A stretch of DNA of 64,000 nucleotides from Hydrogenophilus thermoluteolus (GTDB taxonomy: Bacteria; Pseudomonadota; Gammaproteobacteria; Burkholderiales; Rhodocyclaceae). The stretch is taken from positions 1,883,501 through 1,947,500 of the forward strand of contig NZ_AP018558.1 of the NCBI RefSeq assembly GCF_003574215.1, given 5' to 3'. Of this stretch, positions 26,087-35,979 are shown piece after piece. The translations under genes and the position numbers were made by a program. Within the stretch, counting starts at the first letter, position 1; each line of letters opens with the position of its first letter. The notes below the pieces were generated by a model. The model saw nothing but the letters and a program-made list of their open reading frames with translations, did not search any database and was not told the DNA's origin.

Positions 26087-29000
26087 GTGCCTCGCATCGA
26101 CTTCGACGCGCTTTCCTGGATCGCCGACGAAATTTCCCGTTCGCTGCAAGCGGCGCGCACGCTCGTCGCGGCATGCACCACCCACTTCGACCCAGCCAAT
26201 TTACGCGAAGCGCAAACCCACCTCTTCGCCGCAAAAAGCGTGCTCGAAGTCGCAGCGATCGAGCCCCTTCCTCGGTTCCTCGCGCTTTTGGAAAAGGCGA
26301 TCGACACCCTCTTCGATGCCCCGGACCTTTCGTCCGCCGCCCTCGCAACTGTGGAGCGAGCGCTTGTCGCGGTCGAAAACCTCTGGTACGAACTGACGCA
26401 CCACCACCGTTGGCAGCCGTTACGGCTGCGCGACCCCTACCTGGCACTCGCGCCACTTGCGAAAGCGGCGAACGCGCACCCAGCCGACCTCTGGCCTTTT
26501 CCGCTACCCAAACCCGGAGGCACACCGCAGATCCGATCGCCCGAAGCGGAACAGGCGGCGCGCACGAAACTTCGCCACCGCTTCACCCAAAGCCTTGCGC
26601 GTTGGCTCAAAACGGGCGACCCCGTCGCGCTCTTGCCCGCCCGAGAAGCACTGGTCGGTCGCCTCATGCTCGATGCGGGCCGCGACGACGAACCCCTCTG
26701 GATTGCCGCGACCGCATTCGTCGAAGCACTCATCCGCAAGCAACTCGATAGGGACCCCGAGTCGCAACGACTCCTCCGTTTGCTGCAGCGCGCACAAAAG
26801 GAACTGCTCACTGCAGAATCCCGTCTCGCGCTCTTTCGCCAATTGCTCTTGCCGCTTGCGGCACGCGCGCCGCAAACGCGCCTGCAGCGTCTCATCCACC
26901 AATATTGGCACCCGCACGATTGGCTCCAAGACGCCGAGCTTCCGCTACCCGAGCGGCCGTTGATCGAGCTCGACCAGGCATTGATCGCTGCAACACAACA
27001 CGCCCAAGCACTCTGGGAGCAAGAAGCCCCGTGGCCAGAGCGGATCGAAGCGCTCTTTGCGGTCGCACGCGCACTCTACGACCGCCCAGACTCTGAGATC
27101 CAAGCGCTGGCAGCCGCGTTGGAGACTTTTGCGCAGCAGTTACCCGACGCTGCGACGACCAACCCGGAGCGCTCCCTTCTGCTCGCAACCACGCTGCTCG
27201 CGCTCGAACGGGACGCCCAAGCGGGAACCCTCACCGCAGCGCAGTGCCGCCCGCTCGTCACCCAATGGCAAGCGGCGCGCTCTGGACAGCAAAGCCGCAC
27301 GGACGCACCCACTTTGGTCGAATCGGACGGATCGCTCGCGCAAGCGCTCGACGCCGAAGTCATCCAACTGTGTGGTGAGATCGAGCACGCGCTCGACACC
27401 TTTTGGCGCACCCCCGACGCGACCCTGCCCCTGAAAGCGATCAAGAAAGCGCTCGACCAACTGGCCGCGATCTGCGTCGTCTCCGACCACACCGCGCTGC
27501 TTTCCGAAATCGACGCGGTTCGCGACTGGTTGCAAACCGTCGCTGCGGGCAAACAGCGCTTCGACCCGCAAAACCCGCTGATCGCCAAGATCGCTACCTG
27601 GGCGCAACGGATCAGCCAACCTGCCCTGCCCAGAGACAGCGAACCGAATCCCGACCCCATCCCGTGGGATCGCCTCTTTCCCCAGCACCCGGCGTCTGTC
27701 CCCGCGACAGAAGCCACCGCGACCGATGCGACCCAGTCCAAGCAGGTCCCCGTGCCACCGCACGAACCGCGAGTCGAGGCACACGAACCCCTACCCGACG
27801 TGCCCCAACCGGCACCGAGTGCCTCCCCTGTGGTCACAGCGCACGACCCTAGCGCCGCAGACACGAAAGCCGACGAAACCGCCGAGCTGCGCGCGATCTT
27901 CCTCGCCGAATGCGACGAGATCCTCGCGGCGATGGGCGCCGCCCGCGCTCAGCTCGAACAGCAACCGACGAATCGGGACGCGCTTACCCAATGGCGTCGG
28001 CAAGTCCATACCCTCAAAGGCAGTAGCCGCATCGTCGGCTTGACCCAACTCGGGGAAACGGCGTGGGAGTTAGAGCAGACACTCAACCACTGCCTGCGCC
28101 ACACCGACTTCGTCCCCTCGGCCGACTTTCTCGCGTTCCTGTCGAACGCGGAAAACGCGTTCGCACAAGCCGCCGCAACGATCGCCCAAAGTGGCGAAGA
28201 CCTCCCCGTCCCAATCGCGGAGCTGGTCGAAGCGGCGCAGCGCTGGCGCGCAACGCCACGATCAGAAAGCGAAGCCGCTAAGTCCCAACCCACCACTTCG
28301 TGCGCCGAAAGCGACGCAGAGCGCGGCGAAACCGCCACGCCCGAACCCGTTGCACCGCAGTCGCAGGAACCCCCCACCTCCGCCAAGGAAGAACACGCGC
28401 CGCATCCCGATTGGCACACCATCGATTTCGAACCGGAGGCTGCCGCAACTTCGGAACCTGTTCCCAGCCAGCCGGCACCCCCCCAACCCGACCGCTATTT
28501 CACCTTTGGCAACCGCAAAGTCTCGCGCGCCATCTTCGAAATCTTCCGCACCGAAGCGCGCGAACATCTGGCCACGCTCGCACGCTTCCTGCACGACCCC
28601 GAAACCCCTTCGGACGCTGTCGTGCGTGCTGCCCATACCCTGGCCAGCATTTGCGGTACCGCACAGATCCCTGAAATGCACGACTTGGCCCGGGCGTGGG
28701 AATTGCGGCTCTTGGCGATGCAACGCGCGGGCGCAGCGCCGAACGACCAAGACCTCACGGTTTTCCACGCAGTGCACTCGGCGCTACACAACGACCTCGT
28801 CACTGTCGAAGACGGGAAAATCCCGCCACGGCGTGACGAATTGATCGCCACGCTCGAAACGCCACCCGCCGCTGCGCCAGAACCGTCCGCTGCAGCCACC
28901 TCCGCAGTCCCAGCAGAAGCGCCCGCTGCAGCTTCCTCTGAGGGCACGCCAGAAACGCCAGCCGCAGCCACCCCCTCCGCCGTTTCCCCCGCACCGAATC

Positions 29001-31315
29001 CGGAACCTGACCTGGCGCCTAAAACCGAACCAAGCGGCGAAACGCAGGATCACCTCGACGCAGCGCTCCTGCCGATCTTTGCCGAAGAGGGGCGGGACCT
29101 CTTCGCGCAACTCGAAGCGGCGCTCGAACACCTTCCCGAGCCGGATTCGGCGCAACCCGAAACCTTCGAACCGATCCTGCGGCTTTTGCACACCCTCAAA
29201 GGGAGCGCCCGAATGGCGGGCGCACTCGCGCTGGGCGACCGCATCCACCAGATCGAACAACACCTGAAAGAGACGCCCGTTGCCATTGCGCAGCGCACGC
29301 TCCCCGAACTCGTTGCCGCTGCCCGCGCCCACTTCCTCCAGCTCCTCACCCAACCGACCGAACCGTCTGCCGAAGCAGCACCCGACGCTCGACCGATCAC
29401 GCTGCCTACCGACGCGCCCGAAACCGAAACGCCGCTTGGCACCACTGCGGTGCTGCCGATGACGCTTCGGATTCCCGCACCGACGATCGACCGCTGGGTC
29501 AATGAACTCAGCGAAATCGCGATCCAACGGGCCCGCGCCGAAAGCGAACTCGTCACCCTGCGGCAGGCCGCAAACGACCTCACCGAAAACGTCCACCGCT
29601 TGCGCCACCACCTGCGCGAACTCGAAATCCAAGCCGAAGCGCAACTCCAAGCGCGAATCCAGGTCGCGGAAACGCAACACACCGAATTCGACCCGCTCGA
29701 AATGGACCGCTACACGCGGCTCCAAGAGCTCACCCGGATCCTCGCCGAAGGGATCGCCGACGTCGGCACCTTGCAACAATCGATCGTGCGCACCGTCGAT
29801 GCCGCGGAGGTGAGTCTCCATCGCCAATCGCGGCAAACCCGTGACCTGCAAGCAGAGATCACCGCATTGCGTGCGGTGCCCGTCGCAACGCTTCACGAGC
29901 GCTTCACGCGCATCGTCGCGCAAACTGCAGAAACCCTGGGCAAGCGGGTCGAATTCGCGCTTGTGGGTGGCGAAACCCGGGTCGACCGCGCGGCGCTCGA
30001 GCGCCTCACGCCAGCACTCGAACACCTCTTGCGCAACGCCGTCGCCCACGGGATCGAACCCCCCGACGAACGGCAGGCGCTCGGCAAATCCCCGACCGGG
30101 CGCATCACCCTCACCGTTCACGCCACCCAAGGGGAGACGCAGTGGGTGCTCACCGACGACGGTCGCGGCCTCGACGCCGAGCGGATCGCCGCGAAAGCGC
30201 GTGAAAAAGGGTGGATCGCGCCCGGTGAGACCCCAACGGAAAACGAGCTCTTGCGTTTCATCTTCCGTTCCGGGTTCTCCACCGCCGACACGGTCTCCCC
30301 GATCGCCGGGCGCGGGGTCGGGCTCGACGTGGTCCAGGCCGAAATCGCCGCGTTGGGCGGGCGTATCGACGTCAACAGCGAGCCCGGCCGCGGCGTGCGT
30401 TTCCAGATCCGCATCCCCACCGAGCTCGCGCTGACGCAACTCCTCCTGGTCGTGGGTCATGGACGGCGCTGGGGGATTCCCACCGAATGGATCGTCCATA
30501 CGCAACAACTCAAAGCCGACGTGCTCGAACCCCTTTTGGCGGCCGGAACGATCGAACATCTGGGCGAAACCTATCCCCTCGTCGGACTCCACACCTTGAT
30601 CGCTGCCCCAGAACCGGCGCGCGCAGGGCGCCATTGGGTGATCTTCACGCGGATCGGCGACGAACGGATCGCAATCTGGGTCGAAGCGATCGCCGGCCGC
30701 CAAGAGCTCGCCGCGAAGCCGACCGGGCCGTTCCTGCGCCGCGTCGGCGGGATCTTGGGTGCCGTGCTGCTTCCCGACGGAGAGATCACGTTGATCCTCC
30801 ACCCAACTCAGCTCCTCCGAACGGCGCGTCACGCAACCACGCGGCAGCGCACCGCAGAGAGTGCATCCGCCACGGTGCGCGCTGCCACCGCGGACGACGC
30901 CAGTTCTGCGGTGCACGAAGCACACCACGCCGCTCCGCTCGTTCTGGTCGTCGACGACTCACTCACCGTCCGGCGCCTCACGCAGCGGTTGCTCGAACGC
31001 CAAGGCTATCGCGTCCTGACTGCCAAAGATGGCCAAGACGCGCTCGAAAAACTCGAAGACGCCGCACCGGCTGCGATTCTATCGGACATCGAAATGCCGC
31101 GGATGGACGGATTCGAGCTTCTGCGTCACCTCCGTGCCCACCCGACGACGCGTGATACCCCAGTGATCATGATCACCTCGCGCCTTGCTGAAAAACACCG
31201 CACCCACGCGTTCGAGCTGGGCGCCACCGACTATTTGGGCAAACCCTACCAAGAGGAGACGCTGCTGGCGTTGCTTGCTCAGCACGCGCCCCTGAGCGCA
31301 CGCGCTGCCGGTTGA
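26087..31315 (+). CDS. chpA: hybrid histidine kinase ChpA (PilL type)
   Basis: A 1742-residue CheA-like kinase starting at GTG after GAGGGAG. Residues 1-550 are a long helical region of low similarity. Histidine phosphotransfer domains lie at about 605-705 (H641 in VHTLKGSSR) and 1000-1090 (H1035 in LHTLKGSAR), and a weaker one around H850 (AAHTLASICG, lacking the KGS). Alanine- and proline-rich linkers join them. The ATP-binding domain (about 1260-1410) contains NAVAHGIEPPDER and DDGRGLD. A CheW-like domain occupies about 1445-1570, and the receiver about 1617-1735 with D1667 (LSDIEMPRMDGF) and a GKPY lysine. It phosphorylates PilG and PilH. Confidence 0.92.
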   Translation: MPRIDFDALSWIADEISRSLQAARTLVAACTTHFDPANLREAQTHLFAAKSVLEVAAIEPLPRFLALLEKAIDTLFDAPDLSSAALATVERALVAVENLWYELTHHHRWQPLRLRDPYLALAPLAKAANAHPADLWPFPLPKPGGTPQIRSPEAEQAARTKLRHRFTQSLARWLKTGDPVALLPAREALVGRLMLDAGRDDEPLWIAATAFVEALIRKQLDRDPESQRLLRLLQRAQKELLTAESRLALFRQLLLPLAARAPQTRLQRLIHQYWHPHDWLQDAELPLPERPLIELDQALIAATQHAQALWEQEAPWPERIEALFAVARALYDRPDSEIQALAAALETFAQQLPDAATTNPERSLLLATTLLALERDAQAGTLTAAQCRPLVTQWQAARSGQQSRTDAPTLVESDGSLAQALDAEVIQLCGEIEHALDTFWRTPDATLPLKAIKKALDQLAAICVVSDHTALLSEIDAVRDWLQTVAAGKQRFDPQNPLIAKIATWAQRISQPALPRDSEPNPDPIPWDRLFPQHPASVPATEATATDATQSKQVPVPPHEPRVEAHEPLPDVPQPAPSASPVVTAHDPSAADTKADETAELRAIFLAECDEILAAMGAARAQLEQQPTNRDALTQWRRQVHTLKGSSRIVGLTQLGETAWELEQTLNHCLRHTDFVPSADFLAFLSNAENAFAQAAATIAQSGEDLPVPIAELVEAAQRWRATPRSESEAAKSQPTTSCAESDAERGETATPEPVAPQSQEPPTSAKEEHAPHPDWHTIDFEPEAAATSEPVPSQPAPPQPDRYFTFGNRKVSRAIFEIFRTEAREHLATLARFLHDPETPSDAVVRAAHTLASICGTAQIPEMHDLARAWELRLLAMQRAGAAPNDQDLTVFHAVHSALHNDLVTVEDGKIPPRRDELIATLETPPAAAPEPSAAATSAVPAEAPAAASSEGTPETPAAATPSAVSPAPNPEPDLAPKTEPSGETQDHLDAALLPIFAEEGRDLFAQLEAALEHLPEPDSAQPETFEPILRLLHTLKGSARMAGALALGDRIHQIEQHLKETPVAIAQRTLPELVAAARAHFLQLLTQPTEPSAEAAPDARPITLPTDAPETETPLGTTAVLPMTLRIPAPTIDRWVNELSEIAIQRARAESELVTLRQAANDLTENVHRLRHHLRELEIQAEAQLQARIQVAETQHTEFDPLEMDRYTRLQELTRILAEGIADVGTLQQSIVRTVDAAEVSLHRQSRQTRDLQAEITALRAVPVATLHERFTRIVAQTAETLGKRVEFALVGGETRVDRAALERLTPALEHLLRNAVAHGIEPPDERQALGKSPTGRITLTVHATQGETQWVLTDDGRGLDAERIAAKAREKGWIAPGETPTENELLRFIFRSGFSTADTVSPIAGRGVGLDVVQAEIAALGGRIDVNSEPGRGVRFQIRIPTELALTQLLLVVGHGRRWGIPTEWIVHTQQLKADVLEPLLAAGTIEHLGETYPLVGLHTLIAAPEPARAGRHWVIFTRIGDERIAIWVEAIAGRQELAAKPTGPFLRRVGGILGAVLLPDGEITLILHPTQLLRTARHATTRQRTAESASATVRAATADDASSAVHEAHHAAPLVLVVDDSLTVRRLTQRLLERQGYRVLTAKDGQDALEKLEDAAPAAILSDIEMPRMDGFELLRHLRAHPTTRDTPVIMITSRLAEKHRTHAFELGATDYLGKPYQEETLLALLAQHAPLSARAAG

Positions 31316-31316
31316 G

Positions 31317-33158
31317 ATGCGATCCGCGCTTCCTCCGCCAGATGCCACCCAAGCGACCGCCCCGTGGCAAGCGGTCAAGCAGCTGCTCAAACACCTCTGG
31401 CGGTATCGCGTGCGCGTCCTCTTGGGCTTTGTCGCGCTCATCGCCGCGAAAGTGGCGCTCGTCGCCAATCCTGTGCTATTCAAAGCGATCGTGGACGCCC
31501 TGGCCCCAACCCCACCGCAACCGGCGTTTTGGGTCGCGCCCGCTGCGCTCGTCGTCGCGTACGGCATCGCGCGCACCGGGGTCTCGCTCTTCACCGAATT
31601 GCGCGAAATCCTCTTTGCACGCGTGATCCAACGCATCAGCCGTCAGTTGTCGCTCGCCGTCTTCAACCATCTGCACGCGTTGTCGCTACGCTTTCATCTC
31701 GAACGGCAAACCGGTGCGATCACCCGTGACATCGAACGGGGCACACGCGCGATCGGCACACTCATCAACTTCACCATCTACTCGATCGCGCCGACGCTCG
31801 TCGAGATCGCGCTGGTCCTCACCCTCCTCTTCAGCCAATACGACGCCCGCTTCGGGACGATCGTCGCGGCAACCCTCGCGCTCTATATCCTCTTTACCGT
31901 GATCGTCACCAACTGGCGCACCGTCTTGCGACGCCACCTCAACCGGCTCGACGCGCAGACCCATACCCGCGCGGTCGATGCGCTGCTCAATTACGAGACC
32001 GTGAAATACTTCAACAACGAAGCGTGGGAGGCGGCGCGTTACGACCGGGATCTCGCGCAATGGCAAGAGGCGGCGATCAAAAACCAATATTCGCTCTCGG
32101 CGCTCAACCTCGGCCAGGCGCTGATCATCGCCACTGGCGTCACCCTGTTGCTGCTGCAGGCGATCGCGCGCGTCAAAGCCGGTACGATGACCGTGGGCGA
32201 CCTCGTCCTCATCAACGGCCTGATGCTGCAACTCTACATGCCGCTCAACTTCCTGGGTGTGGTCTATCGCGAAATCCGGCAAAGCCTCGTCGATCTCGAA
32301 CGCCTCTTCGCACTCTTTACCGTTCCGCCCGAAGTGCGCGACCCGGAAAACCCCCTCCCGCTTCCTACCGGAGCGCTCGACGTTTCGTTCGAGGCGGTCT
32401 CGTTCGCGTACGACCCCCGCCGACCGATCCTCCACGACGTCACCTTCACGATCCCGGCAGGGAAAACCGTCGCGGTCGTCGGCAGTTCCGGGAGCGGCAA
32501 ATCGACCCTCGTGCGGCTCCTCTTTCGCTTCTACGACGTCCAGGCGGGCGCAGTGCGGGTTGGCGGCGTCGACGTGCGGCACCTCGCGCAAGCCGAGTTG
32601 CGGCGCGCGATCGGCATCGTCCCGCAAGACACCGTGCTCTTCAACGACACGCTCGAATACAACATCCGCTACGGAAACCCCGCAGCAAGCGACGACGCGC
32701 TCTGGGGGGCGATTCGCGCCGCCCGCCTCGACGCGCTGGTGGCGCGCCTTCCGGACGGACTGCAGACCGTGGTCGGCGAACGGGGGCTCAAGCTCTCCGG
32801 CGGTGAAAAGCAGCGCGTCGCGATCGCCCGCGTCCTCCTCAAAAACCCGCGCATCCTGGTGCTCGACGAAGCGACCTCGGCGCTCGACAGCCAAACCGAA
32901 CGGGAAATCCAAACAGAACTCGCCACCGCGCGCGCCGGCCGCACCACGCTGATGATCGCGCACCGCCTCTCCACCGTGCGCGACGCCGACGAAATCCTGG
33001 TCTTGGAACACGGCCGCATCGTCGAACGTGGCACCCACGAAACGCTTTTGGCGCACAATGGCCGTTACGCCGAGCTGTGGTGGCGGCAAAGCCGTAGCGA
33101 AGGGCGACCCGCCGCGATCGACCCCTCCCCCGCCCATTTCGAGGAAGCGCGGTCATGA
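31317..33158 (+). CDS. ABC exporter, ATM1/HMT1-type, fused permease and ATPase
   Basis: A 613-residue half-transporter. Residues 25-330 hold six membrane helices, with the coupling segment LLNYETVKYFNNEAWEAARYD typical of the ATM1 subfamily. The ATPase has Walker A VGSSGSGKST (about 391), a Q-loop (VPQDTVLFN), signature LSGGEKQRVAIARVLL (about 489), Walker B LVLDEATSALD and the H-loop AHRLST. The ATM1 group moves glutathione-based or sulfur compounds across the membrane; the true substrate here is unknown. It starts 1 base after the chpA stop, but its role need not be linked. It couples to the SbmA-like gene (ATGA overlap). Confidence 0.88.
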   Translation: MRSALPPPDATQATAPWQAVKQLLKHLWRYRVRVLLGFVALIAAKVALVANPVLFKAIVDALAPTPPQPAFWVAPAALVVAYGIARTGVSLFTELREILFARVIQRISRQLSLAVFNHLHALSLRFHLERQTGAITRDIERGTRAIGTLINFTIYSIAPTLVEIALVLTLLFSQYDARFGTIVAATLALYILFTVIVTNWRTVLRRHLNRLDAQTHTRAVDALLNYETVKYFNNEAWEAARYDRDLAQWQEAAIKNQYSLSALNLGQALIIATGVTLLLLQAIARVKAGTMTVGDLVLINGLMLQLYMPLNFLGVVYREIRQSLVDLERLFALFTVPPEVRDPENPLPLPTGALDVSFEAVSFAYDPRRPILHDVTFTIPAGKTVAVVGSSGSGKSTLVRLLFRFYDVQAGAVRVGGVDVRHLAQAELRRAIGIVPQDTVLFNDTLEYNIRYGNPAASDDALWGAIRAARLDALVARLPDGLQTVVGERGLKLSGGEKQRVAIARVLLKNPRILVLDEATSALDSQTEREIQTELATARAGRTTLMIAHRLSTVRDADEILVLEHGRIVERGTHETLLAHNGRYAELWWRQSRSEGRPAAIDPSPAHFEEARS

Positions 33159-34864
33159 GCGCGAAAGCGGCGCGTTCCCATTGGCGCATCTGGTTAGCGC
33201 TTTTCTTTGCCTTCTATCGCGGTGAAACGGCGTGGCGCGCTTGGACCGTCACCGTAGGGCTCATCGTCCTTACCGTCGCGCAGGTGCTGCTTGCCGTTGC
33301 GCTCAACCATTTCATGCGCCTGCTCTTCGACGCATTCGAAAACCGGGCGCTCACGCAGCTTCCCGAACTGATCTGGCGCTTCGCGGCGCTCTTGATCGCG
33401 ATCGTTGCCGTCACCAGCGCCCACCTGTGGATCAAACGGGCATGGCAACTTGCTTGGCGTCAGTTCCTTACCGAACGGTTCATCGCCCATTGGCTCGAGA
33501 AGGGTCATTACCACCGGCTCCGTCACTTGGCCGACGCCGCGGACAACCCCGACGCCCGAATCGCCGAAGACGCGCGGATCGCGACCGAAGTGGCGATCGA
33601 ACTCTTTCACTCCCTTCTCTACTCGTTGCTGTCGATCACCCTCTTTGCCGACATCCTGTGGCAAATCACCCTCGACCTCGACTACGGCCCACCTGGGATG
33701 ATGATTCTCCTTGCGCTGCTCTACGCTGGAACGGGGAGTGGTATCGGTTGGCTCCTCGGCCTTCCTCTCACCCATGCCACCGATCGGCTGCAGAGCCGCG
33801 AAGCCGACTTCCGTTTCGCGCTCGCGCACGTCCGAGAAAAATCGGAAGCGATCGCGATCGCGCGTGGCGAGCACCACGAACGGCAATTGGCCGCTCGCCT
33901 TTTTGCATGGCTTGCGCAAGCGTGGCGGGCACAGACCCGCGGTTACCTGGGAATCGTCACCTTTTCGACCGCATACGGGACGCTCCTTCCGGTTTTCCCC
34001 CTTTTGGTGCTCGCTACCCCCTATATCTTGGGAACGATTTCGCTCGGTCTTTTGATGCAGGCAGCACAGGCATTCGAACGACTCACCAGCGCCCTTTCCT
34101 GGCCGATCGACAACCAAGGGGAGATCGCGCGTTGCCGCGCTTCGATCGAGCGGCTCACCCATCTCTGGGAGAACCTCCAACAGCTCGACAAACAGGATCG
34201 AATCTGCCCTCTCGACGCACCGTGCGTGCGTGCAGCCGCCGTCTCGGCTCTGACGGTCGAACACCTCACGCTCACCACTCTGGGTGGTCAGACCCTCCTT
34301 GCCGATTTTTCCGCGACCGCACCTCCCCATCGCCTTACCGTCTGGAAGGTACCGGAAGAGGGGAAACTCCCGTTGATGAAATCGCTTGCCGGTCTCTGGT
34401 CATGGGGAAGCGGTCGGATTCTCTATCCGGAAGGAGAGACGGTCGCGATCTTGCCGATCCGCCCTTACCTGCCGGAGGGCACGCTCCTTGCGGCACTTAC
34501 CTATCCGAACGAACCGACGCCGAGCACGCGCGCCGCACTCGAAGCGGCGCTCAGGGACTTACATCTCGAGCCTTTTGTTCCTCGGCTGGAACAACGCGAA
34601 GATTGGAACCGGACATTGCCCCCCGTCAAACAGCGACAGCTTGCCCTCGTTCGCTTGGTACGCACCCCTGCGGCATGGTGGGTGGTCGAGTGCGACCACT
34701 GGCCCGACCCGCTGGTCCTCGAAGCGCTCGCGTACACTCGCCGCACCCTCGAGAAAACGCCTGGCGTCGTGATCGTCACGGCGCACGTATCGGCATCTGA
34801 GGCACGCAACGCAACGGAGACGCTACCGGATGCCCCCACTGACCCAGGCGACGTTCGCTCCTAG
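33155..34864 (+). CDS. SbmA/BacA/YddA-like ABC protein with eroded ATPase domain
   Basis: A 569-residue protein. The N-terminal 340 residues have about six membrane helices and the family segment ALNHFMRLLFDAFENR, plus QSREADFRFALAHVREKSEAIAIARGEHHE, which fits the SbmA/BacA transmembrane domain. The C-terminal 200 residues follow an ABC ATPase plan (LAGLWSWGSGRILYPEGETVAILPIRPYLPEGTL) but lack the chemistry: Walker A reads KVPEEGKLP, the signature LSGGQ is replaced by PPVKQRQLA, and the Walker B region reads WVVECDHW. The H-loop His remains (TAHV). It probably does not hydrolyse ATP, and may act like SbmA, driven by protons, or depend on its upstream ABC partner. It overlaps the divergently read GH5 gene by 4 bases at the 3' end. 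Confidence 0.78.
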   Translation: MSAKAARSHWRIWLALFFAFYRGETAWRAWTVTVGLIVLTVAQVLLAVALNHFMRLLFDAFENRALTQLPELIWRFAALLIAIVAVTSAHLWIKRAWQLAWRQFLTERFIAHWLEKGHYHRLRHLADAADNPDARIAEDARIATEVAIELFHSLLYSLLSITLFADILWQITLDLDYGPPGMMILLALLYAGTGSGIGWLLGLPLTHATDRLQSREADFRFALAHVREKSEAIAIARGEHHERQLAARLFAWLAQAWRAQTRGYLGIVTFSTAYGTLLPVFPLLVLATPYILGTISLGLLMQAAQAFERLTSALSWPIDNQGEIARCRASIERLTHLWENLQQLDKQDRICPLDAPCVRAAAVSALTVEHLTLTTLGGQTLLADFSATAPPHRLTVWKVPEEGKLPLMKSLAGLWSWGSGRILYPEGETVAILPIRPYLPEGTLLAALTYPNEPTPSTRAALEAALRDLHLEPFVPRLEQREDWNRTLPPVKQRQLALVRLVRTPAAWWVVECDHWPDPLVLEALAYTRRTLEKTPGVVIVTAHVSASEARNATETLPDAPTDPGDVRS

Positions 34865-35979
34865 TCGAGCGATGGGTAGGCGTTCGCAGCGAACGACGGG
34901 GGCAGCCACCCACGTTCCACCGCGGCACGAAACGACCACGCCGGTGTTGTCTCGGTCTTGTAGTTCCAGAAACACCAACCATCGTAGCGTTCGAACGCCA
35001 GGAGCTGGGTCGCGGCAAACGCGCGTATCGCCACCTCCTGCTGGAACGGGTCGAGGTGTTCGAGCGGATGGTTGAACGGCCCTTCGGCCCAAAGCGAGAC
35101 CACCTCGAGGTCGAGCCCCAAGCTCCACTCGCCGCAGATCGTCGGCAGCTGCAAGGTTGCCCGGATTGCATCGGCCTCTTGGCGCAGATCGACCGCCGTC
35201 TTGCGCAGATGTTCGAAAATATCGGCGTCGAGGTCTTCGCGGGTAAAGCACTGATAGCGGTGGACGTCGAACCAGACGTTCTGATATTCGGGCGCGGGAA
35301 GTGCCCCCAGGTATTCACGCCAATCGCGAAAACCGTCGTGGAACATCACCGCGGCCCGTTCCGGCGGTAGGTGGCGGCGCACCGCGTCATAGGCGCGGCG
35401 GTAATAGTCAAGCAAAATCGCCGTCGGAACATCCCAGCGCGGTTCGTTCAAAAGCTCGATCCCCCAGAGCGCGCGGCTTGCCCGGTAGCGCTCAGCGATC
35501 CGACCCAACAGCTCGACCGAAAAATCGATGTATTCCGTTTGGGTGTGCCATTCACAGACATCGAGCATCCCGCCGTTGTCAAAGCCGTTTTGGCACCCCG
35601 GCGCGGCGTGCAGATCCAACAGTACCTTGAGCCCATAGGTTTCGGCCCACACGAGCGCCTGGTCGATCACCTCGATTCCGCCCGGAACGAACGGAAAGGG
35701 ATTCTCCCCATATTTCGGGTGATAAGGGTACGGTGGCCCCATCACCCAGTGGCCGAAGGGAATGCGCACGAGATCGATCCCCCGTTCGGCCAGCCAAACA
35801 AAATCGTCACGGGTAATCCAGCTTGCCCAGTGCGCCCGCAGCCGCTCCGAGGCAGCCGGACCCAGCTCCACACACCAGGTGGTTTCGTCGGTTGCCGCAA
35901 GCCCCACAAAGAGGCTTGGCACCATCCACTTTTCGAGCACCAACCACGAACCGAGATTCACCCCCCGCAGCGTCGCCAT
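34861..35979 (-). CDS. glycoside hydrolase family 5 (cellulase/glucanase)
   Basis: A 372-residue (beta/alpha)8 hydrolase. It begins with RGVNLGSWLVLEKWM, as in GH5 exo-1,3-glucanases. Acid/base E179 lies in ELLNEPRW, and nucleophile E284 in CGEWSLGL. No signal peptide is visible, so the enzyme is cytoplasmic. It likely hydrolyses beta-glucosides or glucans such as internal storage or imported oligosaccharides. I choose the ATG at 35979, since AAGGAGGG lies 5-6 bases upstream; an adjacent GTG at 35982 is less well placed. It faces the GH13 operon across a 144-base gap where no strong promoter is evident. Confidence 0.85.
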   Translation of the reverse strand: MATLRGVNLGSWLVLEKWMVPSLFVGLAATDETTWCVELGPAASERLRAHWASWITRDDFVWLAERGIDLVRIPFGHWVMGPPYPYHPKYGENPFPFVPGGIEVIDQALVWAETYGLKVLLDLHAAPGCQNGFDNGGMLDVCEWHTQTEYIDFSVELLGRIAERYRASRALWGIELLNEPRWDVPTAILLDYYRRAYDAVRRHLPPERAAVMFHDGFRDWREYLGALPAPEYQNVWFDVHRYQCFTREDLDADIFEHLRKTAVDLRQEADAIRATLQLPTICGEWSLGLDLEVVSLWAEGPFNHPLEHLDPFQQEVAIRAFAATQLLAFERYDGWCFWNYKTETTPAWSFRAAVERGWLPPSFAANAYPSLD

